A stretch of DNA of 64,000 nt, taken from Bolinopsis microptera. Taxonomy: Eukaryota; Ctenophora; Tentaculata; Lobata; Bolinopsidae. Every line of letters starts with the position of its first letter. Positions within the stretch are counted from its first letter, which is position 1. The translations under genes were made by a program, and so were the position numbers. The stretch is taken from assembly GCF_026151205.1 (NCBI RefSeq), contig NC_087075.1, positions 1,977,911 to 2,041,910 on the forward strand, read 5' to 3'. This document shows, in pieces, positions 42,068 through 64,000 of the stretch. The notes under the pieces are model-generated. The model ran no database searches. It saw nothing but the letters and a program-made list of their open reading frames with translations, and was not told the origin of the DNA.

Positions 42068-45000
42068 ATGACCACGGAAAGAAAAATGTCAAGACGGTAA
42101 GCATTAATTGGTTATTCTCAGTATCGATAGGGTTACTTTCATTCAATTACGTGGGCATTAGAAAGTCTCAATAGGTAAACTCTCAATAATGATAAATATT
42201 TAATACATGTCTCATGAGGTATTATTCTATTTGAGCGATTGTGTGAAACTCAGCTTAATTGAATAACACATTACTTTAATTTTAATTTCGAATAACACAT
42301 TACTCTCTGCAGGGACAGTTGGTAAACTGCAAACAAGAATGAACGAAAGTGACACGGAGCAAACCACATACTTTGAACTTGAACAGGTACCACTTCAGGA
42401 ACTAAACAATCGATTGTATTTGTGTTTGCATTTGAGACCAGTTCCCATTCTCAAATATGAATTTGATAGAACTCAGTTTTCAGTATAACTACGGTCATTT
42501 TCTCAAAGATTATTCATCATAATTATTTCTAGTTCTCTAAAAGTCTAGTCAGAGTTACACTTATTTGGATCGTTATTGTAATAGTAGTACTTCGTGATAT
42601 CGATCCAAATTAATTCTAATCAGTTAGATCTTAGCTAAATAGTGCGGACTCAAGTAGGAAGCTTTCAGCTCAAACAAATACCACGGTACGTGCCTAAATA
42701 ACAAAAACTATACAGCACCGTTAATAAAGAATAAAGGGGCCGTATCAAAAGTTAATTTTTAATATTTAGTCATAACTTTCTTAAGATCTTGAAATTAAAT
42801 AGCGGTTGTGAAACGTCGCTCTTCTTAAAGGAGTTTTGAAGTAGACTTGTGAAATAAGAATTTCAAATGTAATTGTTTGATTCTATTGATATTTGATTGA
42901 CTATTAAATTGGTAGGTTATAAACCTACAAACTTATTATTGTAGTAGCTTTTTGTAGATATGCTTTATGAGAGACTGAAGGTGTTGTCAATAAAATTATT
43001 TGTATAATGATAATAATATATTCCCTGATCGTTTCACAAAATAACAATGACTGAAACGTACATATTATCATGAATCTTTATACAGAACCTGCGGCAACTT
43101 GTACGAACACCGATGGGACAGTAAGACAACATTAAGACACATTAAGACAACAATAAGACAACATTAAGACACCAATAAGACACATTAACACAAAAATAAG
43201 ACAACATTAAGACACCAATAAGACAACATTAAGACAACATTAACGCAACAAACACCAATAAGACAACAAACGATAAGACAACATTAAGACAACATTAAGA
43301 CACCAATAAGACAACATTAAGACAACATTAACGCAACAAACACCAATAAGACAACAAACGATAAGACAACATTAAGACAACATTAAGGCATCATTAAGGC
43401 AACATTAAGACAACATTAAAGCAACAAATTCGTTTAAGACAACAAATTATGTATAACAGTATAACACTATTTCTTCGAATATATTTTACTTTGTCAAATT
43501 ATATTTTACTTCATCAACTGAGTTAGAGTAATACGAAATTGTGACTTAAACTCTGAAAATGAAATAATTAGGTCTCATTATTTATCAGGTAATACAAATC
43601 TACAGAGCAATAAATTAATCAAAAATTCTTCTGAATAGGGCTGGGATATCTTGGTTGAAGGCTTTCCTCACGGAGGCGTTGTCTCTTGTCAGTCCGTATC
43701 GCTTACACCACATAAATTCTGACAAGGCTACAGTCATGGCTGCTGAATCCGTTCGGGTACGACCGGTTCCTCTTCGCATGTGGTTCTTAGCGTGGAACCA
43801 CATCCCTTCGCAGCTGTTGGTGTGAACACCAGTGACCGGGTCCACAAATCCTCGACTATGGTTGACAACTTGATGAGGAAATCCGTGGTGTTGCAGGGCG
43901 TTATAACCTTTCCACTTGTCGGTGAGAATAGTTGTACCCGGTAGAACGTGCTCCTTGATGAGTGTGATTAGGGTGTTGTGATCGCGTCGATTGCCGGTAC
44001 ACTCCACTAAGAAGCATTCGCCAGTAGTCCTACAGAACCCACCCAGCACCCATTTTCCGACTACACGTCGACCTCTGTTATATTTTCGTTTACCGAATTT
44101 GGATTCGTCAATCTCCACTATACAGCCGACCCCACCAATCTTTCTACGTGCACCGTTGTCGAACAGGTCTTCAAGCATGCAATTTCGGATCGAGGAGAAG
44201 ATGGACCGTACACAGCCGGTGCTGATGGTTATGATCCGTGCTACGTCGCAGACACTCAGTCGGTTGCAGAACAGCCAGATGATGTGGAGGAATACGGAGA
44301 AGGGTAGCTTGCGTTTGTGGAGGATACTCCCGGTTCTCACTGAGCAGAAGTGGTCGATGTCTGAAGAAGTGTCTGAACACTGCCAGCAGTAGCCGTCTGT
44401 GTACTTGCTCGTTGGGCATTTCTTCAAGGTCATAAAGTTGTTGCACTCTTCACAAGTTTGGAAAGGTCGCAGCATTCCGATATCCAAGCAGTACTGTAGA
44501 CATTCCGTTTCCGATGATAGTGATCCGCGTCTTAGCTCTTCGTAGGAGGGAAGGGAGTTCATGTTGTATCGTTAGATAAAGTGTTGGTTTGATGGCCTCT
44601 ATTAATACTATTTGTCACGTGAGCAGAACACGAACATCGGCCTCATTAATACCAAACGATCTAATCATGACGTGAACTGTTCGATTAATACCACATTCCA
44701 TAAGAACACGAACAACGGCCCTCATTAATACCACACGATCTGGTCATGACGTGAACTGTTCGATTAATACCACATTCCATAAGAACACGAACAACGGCCC
44801 TCATTAATACCACACGATCTGGTCATGACGTGAACTGTTCGATTAATACCACATTCCATAAGAACACGAACAACGGCCCTCATTAATACCACACGATCTG
44901 GTCATGACGTGAACTGTTCGATTAATACCACATTCCATAAGAACACGAACAACGGCCCTCATTAATACCACACGATCTGGTCATGACGTGAACTGTACAA

Positions 45001-47465
45001 TTACAAGCTGCGATCTGAGAATCGCTAACAAGATGTTACATTATTATCTGAGGTGATTTGACATGTGATGCATCGTAAAAAGTTGAGTGAGCCAGATGTC
45101 ATTTAAAGTCACGTGAGCCATGGTGATGACGCGATCCAGGAGAAGTGATCTCGCTAACAAGATGTGACATAACAGTAGTTATATAGTATATAAACGAATG
45201 GAACTCACAGTCGATATCAGTTATCTGAATCGTTTACTAATCACATCCATCTGACTTTTGTACAACTGCTATGGTTACTAGACGAGGAACCCGTTACAGC
45301 CGACCTACTCCTGCACCGAAGTGTGCCCATTGTGCTTCTACTGGACACGTCGCGACCTCCTGTCCTAGGACAAGTTACATCGCTCCTTCTCTTCCTTCAC
45401 TCAAATGCTCCAGTTGCGTCCTTGTTGCCAGAAGTGGCTACTCTGATGAACCTCTTACCCATCAGATTATCCTTACTATCGACCCTTGCCTTGCTCATGC
45501 ATCCTCAACATCTCGCCCTTCTAGACCTACTACCTCTCTTTCACGTCGACCTCGACTCAACCTCCCTGGCATTCCTCCCCCAGCTCCTAGACTGTCTTCT
45601 GCTCCATCCACTTCCTCAACTGCATCCAATCCTGCTTCCCCGCCACCTCCTGCAGCTCCAGCAGCTCCAGCAACCCCTCCTCCAGCAGCTCCAGCAGCCC
45701 CTCCTCCAGCAGCTCCAGCAACCCCTCCTCCAGCAGCTCCAGCAACCCCTCCTCCAGCAGCTCCAGCAGCTCCGGCGACCCCTCCTCCCGCAGCTCCGGC
45801 GACCCCTCCTCCCGCAGCTCCGGCGACCCCTCCAGCAGCTCCAGCGACCCCTCCTCCCGCAGCTCCGGCGACCCCTCCTCCCGCAGCTCCGGCGACCCCT
45901 CCAGCAGCTCCAGTGACCCCTCCTCCCGCAGCTCCGGCGACCCCTCCTCCCGCAGCTCCGGCGACCCCTCCAGCAGCTCCAGCGACCCCTCCTCCCGCAG
46001 CTCCGGCGACCCCTCCTCCCGCAGCTCCGGCGACCCCTCCTCCCGCAGCTCCGGCGACCCCTCCAGCAGCTCCAGCGACCCCTCCTCCCGCAGCTCCGGC
46101 GACCCCTCCTCCCGCAGCTCCGGCGACCCCTCCAGCAGCTCCAGTGACCCCTCCTCCTGCAGCTCCGGCGACCCCTCCTCCCGCAGCCCCAAATACACCA
46201 CCTCCTCCAGCAGCTCGTCGGACACGAGTGAGGAACATCAGCATTGACGGAGCTTTGGTTGAATACAGGACAATACTCAACTTGACCATCAACGGGAAAT
46301 CTCTTTCAACAGTCCTAGAAGAAAGAGGCATTTGTCGATCGCACTTCTACAGAAAAAGGTGCATTGCAGAAGCAGCACTCGTGGACAGACAATCCCTTGA
46401 GAGCTCGTTCCTGCAGCTACGTAAAGTAACGCTCCAAACCGTATACCCAGCGGCAAAAGATATCTGCAACAGAAAACATAGAGACCTAACACGCCTTTAT
46501 GCTCAAGGAAACGCCCTAAAGCCTAAAACTCGTTATTAAGATATTTGTTTTATTCTATATTGTAAACCAGTTATTTCAGTATCAATTTATCATCATTATA
46601 TTGTAAACCAGTTATTTCATTTAAATCAATTAAGCATCAATTTAAATTTCCGACTTTTAACTAGCAGTCCAAAGTATCTTAACAGATAATTTCAAAAATC
46701 TGTGTACTGCGGCAATGAAATCACGGCCGTATATTACATATTCTAAACATTTTGTTGCATTAATGTAGTCTTAAACGAGTTTGTTGTCTTAATGTTGTCT
46801 TAAATGAGTTTGTTGTTTTAATGTTGTCTTAATGTTGTCTTAATTGAGTTTGTTGTCTTAATGTTGTCTTAATGTTGTCTTAATGTTGTCTTAATATTTT
46901 ATCCTATTTTGTTGTCTTATCGGTGTTTGTTGTCTTAATCTTGTCTTATTGTTGTCTTATTGTTGTCTTATTGTTGCCTTAATGTTGTCTTAATGTTGCC
47001 TTAATGTTGTCTTAATGTTTGCTTTAATGTTGCCTTAATGTTGCCTTAATGTTGTCTTAATGTTGTCTTATCGTTTGTTGTCTTATTGGTGTTTGTTGCG
47101 TTAACGTTGTCTTATTGTTGTCTTAATGTTGTCTTAATGTTGTCTTATTGTTGTCTTAATGTTGTCTTAATGTTGTCTTACTGTCCCATCGGTGTTCGTA
47201 CAAGTTGCCACTGTATGTTAACATGGTAGGGGTTTGACTGTTTACATTGATTCTTAGTGAGGGTGTGTACACTGTGTCGACTGTAAATCACTGAGTGTCT
47301 AATATAAACCTAATCTTCAGAGCGGCAGAAAGAGTAGAACTGGCTAAAGCTCTTAAAGAGGCTAAAAGCAGCGGGGTATTCCACCAAGGTGCCATATTCT
47401 GCCAACCTAAAGCAGATAAAGGTCGCCACTGGTCAATCCACCCAGAATGGCCACTTGTTGATTGA
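42068..47465 (+). CDS. Candidate two-exon gene for a 57-residue protein, host to a transposon
   Basis: Exon 1 (42068-42096) begins ATGACCACGG and ends before GTAAGC. Exon 2 (47321-47465) follows TAATCTTCAG and ends in TGA. They join in phase to give MTTERKMSRR then AAERVELAKALKEAKSSG, FHQGAIFCQPKADKGRH, WSIHPEWPLVD. The clean frame, strong splice signals and non-repetitive composition favour a real gene, but I do not recognise the family. Another segment with good borders (42313-42387, MNESDTEQTTYFELEQ) would shift the frame and may be an alternative exon. The 4.1-kb Merlin-like transposon lies inside the intron. Confidence 0.4.
43122..43440 (+). repeat. Left subterminal array of ATTAAGACAAC units
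   Basis: About 25 imperfect copies of AACATTAAGAC / CAATAAGACAC-type units follow the left terminal inverted repeat. The reverse-complement array lies at the other end. Such subterminal arrays commonly bind transposase. Confidence 0.85.
43615..44562 (-). CDS. IS1595/ISXO2-like (Merlin) DDE transposase
   Basis: The protein has 315 residues. Residues 37-62 form a zinc ribbon (CEEC, then CPTSKYTDGYCWQC). It is followed by SVRTGSILHKRKLPFSVFLH, the usual linker of this family. The catalytic core shows D152 (CIVEIDESKFGKRK), D215 (TILTDKWKGY) and E252 (HTNSCEGMWFHAKNH), so the DDE triad is complete. KWVLGGFCRTTGECFL fits the second strand. The enzyme should cut and join the element ends. The frame is intact with no introns, so the element may be active or recently active. 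The start chosen is the first ATG after the central promoter region. Confidence 0.9.
   Translation of the reverse strand: MNSLPSYEELRRGSLSSETECLQYCLDIGMLRPFQTCEECNNFMTLKKCPTSKYTDGYCWQCSDTSSDIDHFCSVRTGSILHKRKLPFSVFLHIIWLFCNRLSVCDVARIITISTGCVRSIFSSIRNCMLEDLFDNGARRKIGGVGCIVEIDESKFGKRKYNRGRRVVGKWVLGGFCRTTGECFLVECTGNRRDHNTLITLIKEHVLPGTTILTDKWKGYNALQHHGFPHQVVNHSRGFVDPVTGVHTNSCEGMWFHAKNHMRRGTGRTRTDSAAMTVALSEFMWCKRYGLTRDNASVRKAFNQDIPALFRRIFD
44616..44997. repeat. 79-bp tandem repeat in the divergent promoter region
   Basis: Nearly five copies, with GTTCGATTAATACC at 44679, 44758, 44837 and 44916, plus a partial, more diverged first copy. Each unit includes CACGATCTGGTCATGACGTG. Copies two to four look identical. 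The position between the two genes of the transposon suggests a regulatory or protein-binding array. Confidence 0.9.
45187..45194 (+). promoter_or_regulatory. Probable TATA box for the proline-rich transposon gene
   Basis: TATATAAA lies 77 bases before the ATG at 45271, a sensible distance for a short 5' UTR. No experimental support. Confidence 0.4.
45271..46539 (+). CDS. Proline/alanine-rich protein with CCHC knuckle, second gene of the Merlin-like element
   Basis: The protein has 422 residues with no intron. Residues 18-31 form a zinc knuckle, CAHCASTGHVATSC (CX2CX4HX4C). Residues about 125-310 are a tandem repeat of PAAPATPP and relatives, encoded by 24-base units. The last 100 residues are a basic globular region (RRTRVRNISIDGALVEYR, LTINGKSLSTVLEERGICRS, HFYRKRCIAEAALV) that reads like a helix-turn-helix DNA-binding domain, though I cannot name its family. 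Lying inside the inverted repeats with a transposase, it is probably an accessory DNA-binding protein of the element. It could instead be a captured gene. Confidence 0.75.
   Translation: MVTRRGTRYSRPTPAPKCAHCASTGHVATSCPRTSYIAPSLPSLKCSSCVLVARSGYSDEPLTHQIILTIDPCLAHASSTSRPSRPTTSLSRRPRLNLPGIPPPAPRLSSAPSTSSTASNPASPPPPAAPAAPATPPPAAPAAPPPAAPATPPPAAPATPPPAAPAAPATPPPAAPATPPPAAPATPPAAPATPPPAAPATPPPAAPATPPAAPVTPPPAAPATPPPAAPATPPAAPATPPPAAPATPPPAAPATPPPAAPATPPAAPATPPPAAPATPPPAAPATPPAAPVTPPPAAPATPPPAAPNTPPPPAARRTRVRNISIDGALVEYRTILNLTINGKSLSTVLEERGICRSHFYRKRCIAEAALVDRQSLESSFLQLRKVTLQTVYPAAKDICNRKHRDLTRLYAQGNALKPKTRY
45650..46195 (+). repeat. 24-base coding minisatellite (Pro/Ala-rich)
   Basis: Units of GCTCCGGCGACCCCTCCTCC-type sequence, with shorter 15-base variants, fill the middle of the gene. 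The high GC content contrasts with the AT-rich surroundings, and long spurious frames open on the minus strand. Confidence 0.9.
46750..47190 (-). repeat. Right subterminal array of GTTGTCTTAAT units
   Basis: Reverse-complement counterpart of the array at 43122-43440, with about 35 imperfect copies, ending at the right terminal inverted repeat. Confidence 0.85.
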
Positions 47466-47714
47466 TTTTCTAATTTTTTGCAATTTTCGTTTGTTTAAAT
47501 ACGGCCGATAAAAAATGTAAATTCATTCCTTAAACAAATTTATTTAAAAACTTTATTAGGCGATTAAATTTACTTTGTCAGACAAAGTCGAATAGCTTTT
47601 ATAGGCTTAATAATGGCCACTTTGATGTTTTGTATTGGTCTGATTCAGTGATAAATTATTTATGCAATATTATGAGATTTATGAAATTAATTTAAGGCTA
47701 TTTCTATGATGATC

Positions 47715-49550
47715 AAGGTGGGTGCTACTTGTGATGAACTCTAGAAGGATGGGTTGGTAATACTCGGTCTGGCCGTCTGGAAGCCCATAGAATTCCAGTT
47801 CAGAAACCGAGTAAGGAGGTGCGGCTACTGATGAGAAGCCTCCTTAAAGTTTATTTGGGTTAGAAACGACATCTGGGTCCCTACCCTCGCACAAGATTAT
47901 TCTCAATTTTCTTGTTGTGTCCACAACTATACCGTTGATCAGAGTCACATCTGATGACTTCAGTGAAAGGGCTGATGACTTCAGTGAAAGAGCTGGTGAC
48001 CTAGTGAAAGTGCTGGTGACGATGAGAAAGACCATAAACCAGGGATTCCTTCGGGAGCATGTAAGATTATATCCAAAGTTTGTTCGCCAATGGGGTGTGT
48101 CTGGGTGTCAAAGATCTTCAAGGTGGGTGCTACTTGTGATGAACTCTAGAAGGATGGGTTGGTAATACTCGGTCTGGCCGTCTGGAAGCCCATAGAATTC
48201 CAGTTCAGAAACCGAGTAAGGAGGTGCGGCTACTGATGAGAAGCCTCCTTAAAGTTTATTTGGGTTAGAAACGACATCTGGGTCCCTACCCTCGCACAAG
48301 ATTATTCTCAATTTTCTTGTTGTGTCCACAACTATACCGTTGATCAGAGTCACATCTGATGACTTCAGTGAAAGGGCTGATGACTTCAGTGAAAGAGCTG
48401 GTGACCTAGTGAAAGTGCTGGTGACGATGAGAAAGACCATAAACCAGGGATTCCTTCGGGAGCATGTAAGATTATATCCAAAGTTTGTTCGCCAATGGGG
48501 TGTGTCTGGGTGTCAAAGATCTTCAAGGTGGGTGCTACTTGTGATGAACTCTAGAAGGATGGGTTGGTAATACTCGGTCTGGCCGTCTGGAAGCCCATAG
48601 AATTCCAGTTCAGAAACCGAGTAAGGAGGTGCGGCTACTGATGAGAAGCCTCCTTAAAGTTTATTTGGGTTAGAAACGACATCTGGGTCCCTACCCTCGC
48701 ACAAGATTATTCTCAATTTTCTTGTTGTGTCCACAACTATACCGTTGATCAGAGTCACATCTGATGACTTCAGTGAAAGGGCTGATGACTTCAGTGAAAG
48801 AGCTGGTGACCTAGTGAAAGTGCTGGTGACGATGAGAAAGACCATAAACCAGGGATTCCTTCGGGAGCATGTAAGATTATATCCAAAGTTTGTTCGCCAA
48901 TGGGGTGTGTCTGGGTGTCAAAGATCTTCAAGGTGGGTGCTACTTGTGATGAACTCTAGAAGGATGGGTTGGTAATACTCGGTCTGGCCGTCTGGAAGCC
49001 CATAGAATTCCAGTTCAGAAACCGAGTAAGGAGGTGCGGCTACTGATGAGAAGCCTCCTTAAAGTTTATTTGGGTTAGAAACGACATCTGGGTCCCTACC
49101 CTCGCACAAGATTATTCTCAATTTTCTTGTTGTGTCCACAACTATACCGTTGATCAGAGTCACATCTGATGACTTCAGTGAAAGGGCTGATGACTTCAGT
49201 GAAAGAGCTGGTGACCTAGTGAAAGTGCTGGTGACGATGAGAAAGACCATAAACCAGGGATTCCTTCGGGAGCATGTAAGATTATATCCAAAGTTTGTTC
49301 GCCAATGGGGTGTGTCTGGGTGTCAAAGATCTTCAAGGTGGGTGCTACTTGTGATGAACTCTAGAAGGATGGGTTGGTAATACTCGGTCTGGCCGTCTGG
49401 AAGCCCATAGAATTCCAGTTCAGAAACCGAGTAAGGAGGTGCGGCTACTGATGAGAAGCCTCCTTAAAGTTTATTTGGGTTAGAAACGACATCTGGGTCC
49501 CTACCCTCGCACAAGATTATTCTCAATTTTCTTGTTGTGTCCACAACTAT
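47715..49550 (+). repeat. 405-bp tandem array, 4.5 near-identical copies
   Basis: Units begin at 47715, 48120, 48525, 48930 and 49335 (the last partial). The small frames on both strands recur without change in every full copy, so the array is very young or homogenised. CTATGATGATC flanks both ends (47704-47714 and 49547-49557), as if the array had inserted as one piece. Within each unit TGATGACTTCAGTGAAAG is itself duplicated. The 82- and 63-codon frames resemble no protein I know. Confidence 0.92.
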
Positions 49551-49557
49551 GATGATC

Positions 49558-50042
49558 GAAATATCGAATTGTCGAATAACGGTAATTTTGTTTATTGGAA
49601 TCAAAAGAAAACAGAAGGTTTAGAATCTGGCTAACTATAATTGATCATACATCATTGTAACAAATGTTAAAGTCAGCATACAAAAATAATGAAAACTGTC
49701 GTGCACATATCATGTAATCAGTCGAGGAGGCGCCCCAAAATAAGACGCTGCGTGATTAAGTTTTAAGTTTATGGAAAGAGGATTATGTCTTGATTATCTG
49801 ATATGTGACCGATTCCTAGGGGTATTGGGCAGCCGGAAGTGATCTGATATGAGGGACAACGGCAAATATTCTTCTCTCCGGCCCTAATACCTCAAAAATC
49901 AAATATGATAATCACTAAAAAATAATTTATACAAACAGTTTTAAACAACCATAGAATATGATAATTAAAAATTAAAAAATCAAAAAATGTTTAATCAAAA
50001 ATAATAAGCGATAAAACTTAATAGAACTGTTTGTAAACAGAT
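49558..50042. other. Downstream region of the ABCC gene
   Basis: AT-rich. It contains the 3' UTR of the minus-strand transporter gene. A possible polyadenylation signal on the minus strand could not be fixed among many A/T runs. Confidence 0.4.
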
Positions 50043-62934
<12,892 letters not shown>

Positions 62935-64000
62935 CTGAAACATAACATTTTTCATTTCAGAATTCAAATAAAGTTCACCTAAATGTATCACAATTACATT
63001 TACACAAGACAAAATATATTACACAAGACCAAAATATATATATACAATGTTGGTTAATTGTTATTAGTGGGTACCTAAAATGAATGATGCACAATATATT
63101 CCATTTTGTATCAAATAGATTTCTTGATAGTATCTGAAGACTGAGATACCTCACGTACCTATACTCATAGTATATAAGAAGTAAGAGGGTACACCTGTCA
63201 TATCAACTTGTGTTAACCAATAGAAGCAAGTACCCGGCACAAGTACTGTGCTAACTGCTATTACTCCATATGCGTGAGTTGCTGTATGCACCAGTAATTA
63301 TGTACAATGTACAATGTACTATGTACATACAGTTTACATTCACATTTTTTGACAGGACCAAATGCAACTGATAGAGATTACTCTTTTCTATCAAAAACAA
63401 CGAAAATGTTGATTTCGAAAAGGCCCCTTAATTACAGCAAGATTAAGTTCCTGAGGTAGCACCATACCAGAATAACAATTTGTGAGAAATCAAAAATTGA
63501 TAGGGACTTGCAACTTGGTATGCATAAATTCGGCACAATTTTTTAAGATGTAAACTTTCATTTATTATCAGGAAGCTGGTTCTCCTGTGTATAAGAGGAA
63601 CCAGATCTTCTGTCAATTCAGTTGACAAAAGTTGTGAAAGCGACTTTGAGTTCGCATGCTTTGTATCAAAGCTTAGCTAATTATGAGTCCTATGGACTCA
63701 ATTAATTGATGATTCAAATCTGGTCGATATACATTGTTGTAAATTATATTGTTATATATTATTCTATTTGTTTTCCAAAAAAAAAAAAAAATAAATTCGG
63801 CACAACATATTGACACAATGTGATGAATAGTTTTCAGCAACTGCTCCTTCATAATATTTTGTATCATTTCTCAAAAAAGTCACACTTTCTGTGGTACACC
63901 CTACATACATGCAGTCTACATAACAAACTTGCAAGGCTTGCGGCCAATACGACTCAGTTATCATACTGAATTAGCGGGATTCCCATTCCAGCCGGAAAAT
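62935..64000. other. Upstream intron of the ABCC gene, no further exon seen
   Basis: The exon 62934-62827 begins in the middle of membrane domain 1, so earlier exons must lie upstream. I searched the minus strand for the expected GIRIIKMYAWE-like sequence and did not find it. AATTCGGCACAA occurs twice (63526, 63795) with related sequence around it (TTGTGAGAAATCAAAA and similar), and an A-run lies at 63777-63791. Confidence 0.4.

Larger units (their letters stand above)
43093..47209. mobile_element. Merlin/IS1595-like DNA transposon with two divergent genes
   Basis: The ends are perfect inverted repeats of at least 46 bases starting GGCAACTTGTACGAACACCG. Inside each lies a long array of ATTAAGACAAC-type repeats in inverted orientation (43122-43440 and 46750-47190). 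Between them lie a minus-strand DDE transposase (43615-44562) and a plus-strand proline-rich zinc-knuckle protein (45271-46539), transcribed away from a shared 700-base centre that contains a 79-base tandem repeat. I could not find a target duplication: the flanks GAACCTGC and ACTGTATG differ. ATACAG just outside both ends hints that the true termini lie slightly further out. Merlin elements as I know them are shorter and carry only a transposase. Confidence 0.8.

Noticed and set aside
45495-46331. Minus-strand Gly/Ala-rich and Leu/Glu-rich frames of about 200-280 codons
   Set aside because: Shadows of the proline-rich gene repeat on the plus strand. They have no non-repeat domain.
47844-49380. 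Repeated 82- and 63-residue frames as a tandem gene family
   Set aside because: They recur only because the whole 405-bp unit is duplicated. Composition and length give no sign of selection, and the two frames overlap on opposite strands.

Overview
This looks like nuclear DNA from an intron-rich invertebrate animal with a very high load of transposable elements. The window shows GT-AG introns in recognisable metazoan genes (beta-tubulin, an ABCC transporter, a secreted F5/8-type C plus sushi protein). It also holds LINEs of several kinds, a Penelope-like element of the Naiad type, PIF/Harbinger, Merlin/IS1595-like and hAT-like DNA transposons, minisatellites and long foldback repeats. A cnidarian or another aquatic invertebrate would fit, but nothing in the sequence fixes the species. 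There is no sign of bacterial operons, rRNA or tRNA.

Layout. 0-4 kb: AT-rich sequence built from fragments of dispersed repeats found again elsewhere in the window, then the 3' end of a minus-strand LINE. 4.3-9.1 kb: a LINE whose first ORF encodes an AlkB-type 2OG-Fe(II) oxygenase joined to an SGNH-hydrolase domain; its endonuclease and reverse transcriptase are decayed. 9-13.5 kb: mostly featureless, with one weak three-exon candidate. 14-19.7 kb: four LINE fragments. 20.0-21.15 kb: the intact last three exons of a divergent beta-tubulin. 22.07-26.15 kb: a Naiad-like Penelope element interrupted by a Harbinger element and by a 5'-truncated LINE. 26.2-27.4 kb: a MITE and a dispersed repeat. 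28.3-30.0 kb: the first exons of a beta-tubulin, apparently a pseudogene. 30.6-35.45 kb: a near-complete CR1/L2-group LINE with two long ORFs. 36.0-37.55 kb: the start of a secreted F5/8-C/sushi gene. 37.8-41.2 kb: a long inverted repeat, a 1.24-kb tandem duplication and a dispersed repeat. 42.07-47.47 kb: a small two-exon gene model whose intron holds a 4.1-kb Merlin/IS1595-like transposon with two divergent genes. 47.7-49.55 kb: 4.5 copies of a 405-bp tandem repeat. 50.0-62.9 kb: nineteen consecutive minus-strand exons of an ABCC4-like transporter, with consistent phase and an open frame of 1071 residues; its 5' end lies outside the window.

The most unusual pattern is that tandem minisatellites repeatedly sit on splice junctions in the cellular genes, so one exon edge is preceded or followed by many copies of its own splice site. 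The clearest cases are a 51-bp unit on a tubulin acceptor, a 33-bp unit on an ABCC donor, a 41/48-bp unit on an ABCC acceptor and a 20-bp unit on another ABCC acceptor. Other strong leads are a textbook slippery heptamer in the LINE ORF1/ORF2 overlap, the AlkB-SGNH ORF, and the two-gene Merlin-like element.

All coordinates come from reading the sequence by eye. Domain names rest on remembered family motifs, with no database search behind them.
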